64,000 nt of DNA from positions 310,001 through 374,000 of the forward strand of contig NW_027464602.1 in assembly GCF_043290135.1 (NCBI RefSeq). Reading direction: 5' to 3'. The notes below the pieces were generated by a model. It worked only from the letters and a program-made list of their open reading frames with translations, was not told the DNA's origin and made no database searches. The translations under genes and the position numbers were made by a program. Origin of the DNA: Rhipicephalus microplus (Eukaryota; Arthropoda; Arachnida; Ixodida; Ixodidae). This document shows, one piece after another, positions 60,221 through 64,000 of this stretch; the first letter of the stretch is position 1, and each line of letters opens with the position of its first letter.

Positions 60221-63200
60221 AACTTTTCGGTTAACAGCCGATCACGCTAACCAATTGCGCCACGGAGACAGTCCTGCTTCACTCTCACCACCATCATACC
60301 GTATCTTCAAAGCTATCAGCCCAAAGAAAAAAAAGCGCCGCACCACCACCGGGTGGGCTCGAAACTCCAACCTTTCGGTTAACTGCCGATCGCGCTAGCC
60401 AATGGCGCCACGGAGACAGTCCTGCTCCACTCTTACCACCATTAGAACATATCTTCAAAGCTATCAGCCCGAAGAAAAAAAAGCGCCGCACCACCAACGG
60501 GTGGACTCGAACCTCCAACTTTCCGGTTAACAGCCGATCACGCTAGCCAATTGCTCCACGGAGACAGTCCTGCTGCACTCTCACCACCATCAGAACTTAT
60601 CTTCAAAGCTATCAGCACAAAGAAAAAAAAAGCGCCCCAGCATCACCGGGTGGGCTCGAACTTCCAACCTTTCGGTTAACAGCCAATCGCGCTAGCCAGC
60701 TGGGCCAAGGAGACAGTCGTGCTCCACTCTCACCACCATCAGAACATATCTTCAAAGCTATCAGCCCACAGAAAAAAAAGTGCCGCACCACCACTGGGTG
60801 GGCTCGAACCTCCAACTTTTCGGTTAACAACCGATCACGCTAGCCAATTGCGCCACGCAGACAGTCCTGCTTCACTCTCACCACCATCATAACATATCTT
60901 CAAAGCTATCAGCCCAAAGAAAAAAAAAGCGCCACACCACCACCGGGTGGGCTCAAACTACCAACTTTTCGGTTAACAGCCGACCCCGCTAGCGAATTGC
61001 GCCACGGAGACAGTCCTGCTCCACTCTCACCACCATCAGAACATATATTCAAAGCTATCAGCCCAAAGAAAAAACGCGCCGCACCACAACCGTGTGCGCT
61101 CGAACCTCCAACTTTTCGGTTAACAGCCGATCACGCTAGCCAATCGCGCCACGGAGACAGTCCTGCTTCACTCTCACCACCATCATAACATATCTTCAAA
61201 GCTATCAGCCCAAAGGAAAAAAACCGCCGCACCACCACCGGGTGGGCTCGAAACTCCAACCTTTCGGTTAACTGCCGATCGCGCTAGCCAATGGTGCCAC
61301 GGAGACAGTCCTGCTCCACTCTTACCACCATTAGAACATATCTTCAAAGCTATCAGCCCAAAGAAAAAAAAGCGCCGCACCACCAACGGGTGGGCTCGAA
61401 CCTCCAGCTTTCCGGTTAACAGCCGATCACGCTAGCCAATTGCGCCACGGAGACAGTCCTGCTCCACTCTCACCACCATCAGAACATATCTTCAAAGCTA
61501 TCAACCCAAAGAAAAAAAAGCGCCGCACCACCACTGGGTGGGCTCGAGCCTCCAAATTTTCGGTTAACAGCCGATCACGCTAGCCAATTGCGCCACGGAG
61601 ACAGTCCTGCTCCGCTCTCACCACCATCAGAACATATCTTCAAAGCTATCAGCCCACAGAAAAAAAGCGCCGCACCACCACCGCGTGGGCTCGAACCTCC
61701 AACTTTTCGGTTAACAGCCGATCACGCTAGTCAATTGCGCCACGGAGACAGTCCTGCTTCACTTTCACCACCATCATAACATATCTTCAAAGCTATCAGC
61801 CCAAAGAAAAAAAAAGCGCCGCACCACCACCGGGTGGGCTCAAACTACCAACTTTTCGGTTAACAGGCGATCACGCTAGCGAATTGCGCCACGGAGACAG
61901 TCCTGCTCCACTCTCAACACCATCAGAACATATCTTCAAAGCTATCAGCCCAAAGAAAAAAAAGCGCCGCACCACCCCCGGGTGGGCTCGAGCCTCCAAC
62001 TTTTCGGTTAACAGCCGATCACGCTAGCCAATTGCGCCACGGAGACAGTCCTGCTCCACTCTCACCACCATCAGAACATATCTTCAAAACTATCAGCCCA
62101 CAGAAAAAAAAGCGCCGCACCACCACTGGGTGGGCTCGAACCTCCAACTTTTCGGTTAACAGCCGATCACGCTAGCCAATTGCGCCACGGAGACAGTCCT
62201 GCTTCACTCTTACCACCATCATAACATATCTTCAAAGCTATTAGCCCAAAGAAAAAAAAAAGCGCCGCACCACCACCGGGTGGGCTCAAACTACCAACTT
62301 TTCGGTTAACAGCCGATCACGCTAGCGAATTGCGCACGGAGACAGTCCTGCTCCACTCTCACCACCATCAGAACATATATTCAAAGCTATCAGCCCAAAG
62401 AAAAAAAGCGCCGCACCACCACCGTGTGGGCTCGAACCTCCAACTTATCGGTTAACAGCCGATCACGCTAGCCAATTGCGCCACGGAGACAGTCCTGCTT
62501 CACTCTCACCACCATCATACCATATCTTCAAAGCTATCAGCCCAAAGAAAAAAAAGCGCCGCACCACCACCGGGTGGGCTCGAAACTCCAACCTTTCGGT
62601 TAACTGCCGATTGCGCTAGCCAATGGCGCCACGGAGACAGTCCTGCTCCACTCTTACCACCATTAGAACATATCTTCAAAGCTATCAGCCCAAAGAAAAA
62701 AAAGCGCCGCACCACCAACGGGTGGACTCGAACCTCCAACTTTCCGGTTAACAGCCGATCACGCTAGCCAATTGCGCCACGGAGACAGTCCTGCTCCACT
62801 CTCACCACCATCAGAACTTATCTTCAAAGCTATCAGCACAAAGAAAAAAAAAGCGCCCCAGCATCACCGGGTGGGCTCGAATTTCCAACCTTTCGGTTAA
62901 CAGCCAATCGCGCTAGCCAGCTGGGCCAAGGAGACAGTCGTGCTCCACTCTCACCACCATCAGAACATATCTTCAAAGCTATCAGCGCAGAGAAAAAAGC
63001 AACACACCACCACCGGGTGGGCTCAAACATCCAACATTTCGGTTAACAGCCGATCACGCTAGCCAATTGCGCCACGGAGACCGTCCTGCTCCACTCTCAC
63101 CACCATCAGAACATATCTTCAAAGCAATCAGCCAACAGAAAAAAAGCGCCGCGCAACCACCGGGTAGGCTCGAACCTCCAACTTATCAGTTAACAGCCGA

Positions 63201-64000
63201 TCGCGCTAGCCAATTGCGCCACGGAGACAGTCCTGCTCCACTCTCACCACCATAAGAACATATCTTCAAAGCTATCAGCCCAAAGAAAAAAAAGCGCCGC
63301 ACCACCACCGGGTGGGCTCGAACATCCAACCTTTCGGTTAACAGCCGATCGCGCTAGCCAATTGCCCCACGGAGACAGTGGTGCTCCACTCTCACCACCG
63401 TCAGAACATTTCTTCAGAGCTATCACCCCAAAGAAAAAAAAAGCGCCGCACCACCACCGGTTGCGCTCGAACCTCCAACCTTTCGGTTAACAGCCGATCG
63501 CGCTAGCCCATTGCGCCACGGAGACAGTCTTGCTCCACTCTCACCACCATCAGAACATATCTTCAAAGCTATCAGCGCAAAGAAAAAAGCAACACACCAC
63601 TCCCGGGAGGGCTCGAAACTCCAACCTTTCGGGTCAACAGCCGATCGCGCTAGCCAATTGCGCCACGGAGACAGTACTGCTCTACTCTCACCACCATCAG
63701 AACATATCTTCAAAGCTATCAACCCAAAGAAAAAAAAAGCGCCGCACCACCACCGCGTGGGCTCGAACCTCCAACTTTTCGGTTAACAGCCGATCACGCT
63801 AGTCAATTGCGCCACGGAGACAGTCCTGCTTCACTCTCACCACCATCATAACATATCTTCAAAGCTATCAGCCCAAAGAAAAAAAAAGCGCCGCACCACC
63901 ACCGGGTGGGCTCAAACTACCAACTTTTCGGTTAACAGCCGATCACGCTAGCGAATTGCGCCACGGAGACAGTCCTGCTCCCCTCTCACCACCATCAGAA
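60221..64000. repeat. 5474-bp-offset block, copy 2 (runs off window)
   Basis: Partner of 54747-58526. The breakpoint lies inside a tRNA-like unit near 60221, where the flank changes from GCTCAAACTACC to the shared sequence. Confidence 0.82.
63897..63970 (-). pseudogene. Last complete tRNA-Asn-like unit in window, C56 lost
   Basis: TTTGAGC T loop, GTT anticodon, T9 at 63879-63887. Its twin lies 5474 bp upstream. The window ends in its spacer. Confidence 0.5.

Larger units (their letters stand above)
6818..64000 (-). repeat. Right arm of the tRNA-Asn-derived tandem satellite
   Basis: About 57.2 kb, roughly 388 units by length at 147.4 bp each, one orientation, running off the window. Subfamilies are interspersed: the common GCACCACCACCGGG type; class B with AACACACCACTCC flank and T6; class C with CAGCATCACCGGG flank and AGCTGG D loop; class D with CATACCACC flank and CCAAA anticodon strand; C56-loss units with GGGCTCAAAC; and U33-loss units with TTAACTG or TTAACCG loops. 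Their recurring order makes higher-order repeats. No other gene, RNA or mobile element was recognised in this stretch. Plus-strand open frames encoding LEPPTFRLTAD-type peptides are antisense artefacts. Confidence 0.93.

Noticed and set aside
6818..64000. CRISPR array
   Set aside because: Units are about 147 bp with no unique spacers between short repeats, carry tRNA features, and the context is eukaryotic.
6818..64000. Centromeric satellite with CENP-B-like box
   Set aside because: I found no motif resembling a CENP-B box in the unit; a centromeric location cannot be judged from sequence alone.

Overview
The window is eukaryotic nuclear DNA and almost all satellite. About 58.8 kb of the 64 kb is one head-to-tail tandem array with a mean unit of about 147.4 bp, estimated at roughly 400 copies from arm length. 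It is interrupted once, at 1572-6813, by a Ty3/Gypsy-type LTR retrotransposon. I see no host protein-coding gene. The retroelement proteins resemble arthropod, especially tick-like, Gypsy elements; that guess at the organism comes from family resemblance alone and is weak.

The repeat unit is a tRNA. Read on the minus strand, each unit holds a 74-nt cloverleaf-like sequence with a GTT anticodon, recognisable as tRNA-Asn: 5' GTCTCCG, TGGCGCAATTGG as A box, CTGTTAA anticodon loop, and GGTTCGAGCCC as B box. About 9 nt past the tRNA 3' end lies a run of 6-10 T, the standard RNA polymerase III terminator. A spacer of about 55 bp then leads to the next copy. A typical unit is therefore laid out as a complete miniature Pol III gene. 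Acceptor and T stems carry conserved mismatches, and some subfamilies have lost C56 of the B box or U33 of the anticodon loop. The array is thus a mix of promoter-intact and clearly dead tRNA-like copies. All units seen have the same orientation on both sides of the retroelement.

Layout: 1-1571 is the left arm (one partial and ten complete tRNA-like units); 1572-6813 is the retroelement; 6818-64000 is the right arm. The right arm has nested higher-order repeats with offsets of about 1.03, 1.92, 2.21, 2.36, 2.95, 3.84, 5.01, 5.47, 5.74 and 10.6 kb, all close to whole numbers of units. The last one (54747-58526 against 60221-64000) looked identical wherever I compared it.

The retroelement lies on the minus strand with two identical 172-bp LTRs, a 4-bp ATAT target duplication, a candidate primer-binding site and a polypurine tract. 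It has gag with a CCHC knuckle, and a pol frame (protease, RT, RNase H, integrase) in -1 relation to gag. A single in-frame TGA splits pol after the RT. A paralogous unoccupied copy of the insertion site exists near 28183. The insertion lies 32-35 bp upstream of a tRNA-like unit, at a TATA-like ATAT. Long plus-strand open frames across the array arise because the unit is close to 49 codons; they are antisense to the tRNA and are not genes.
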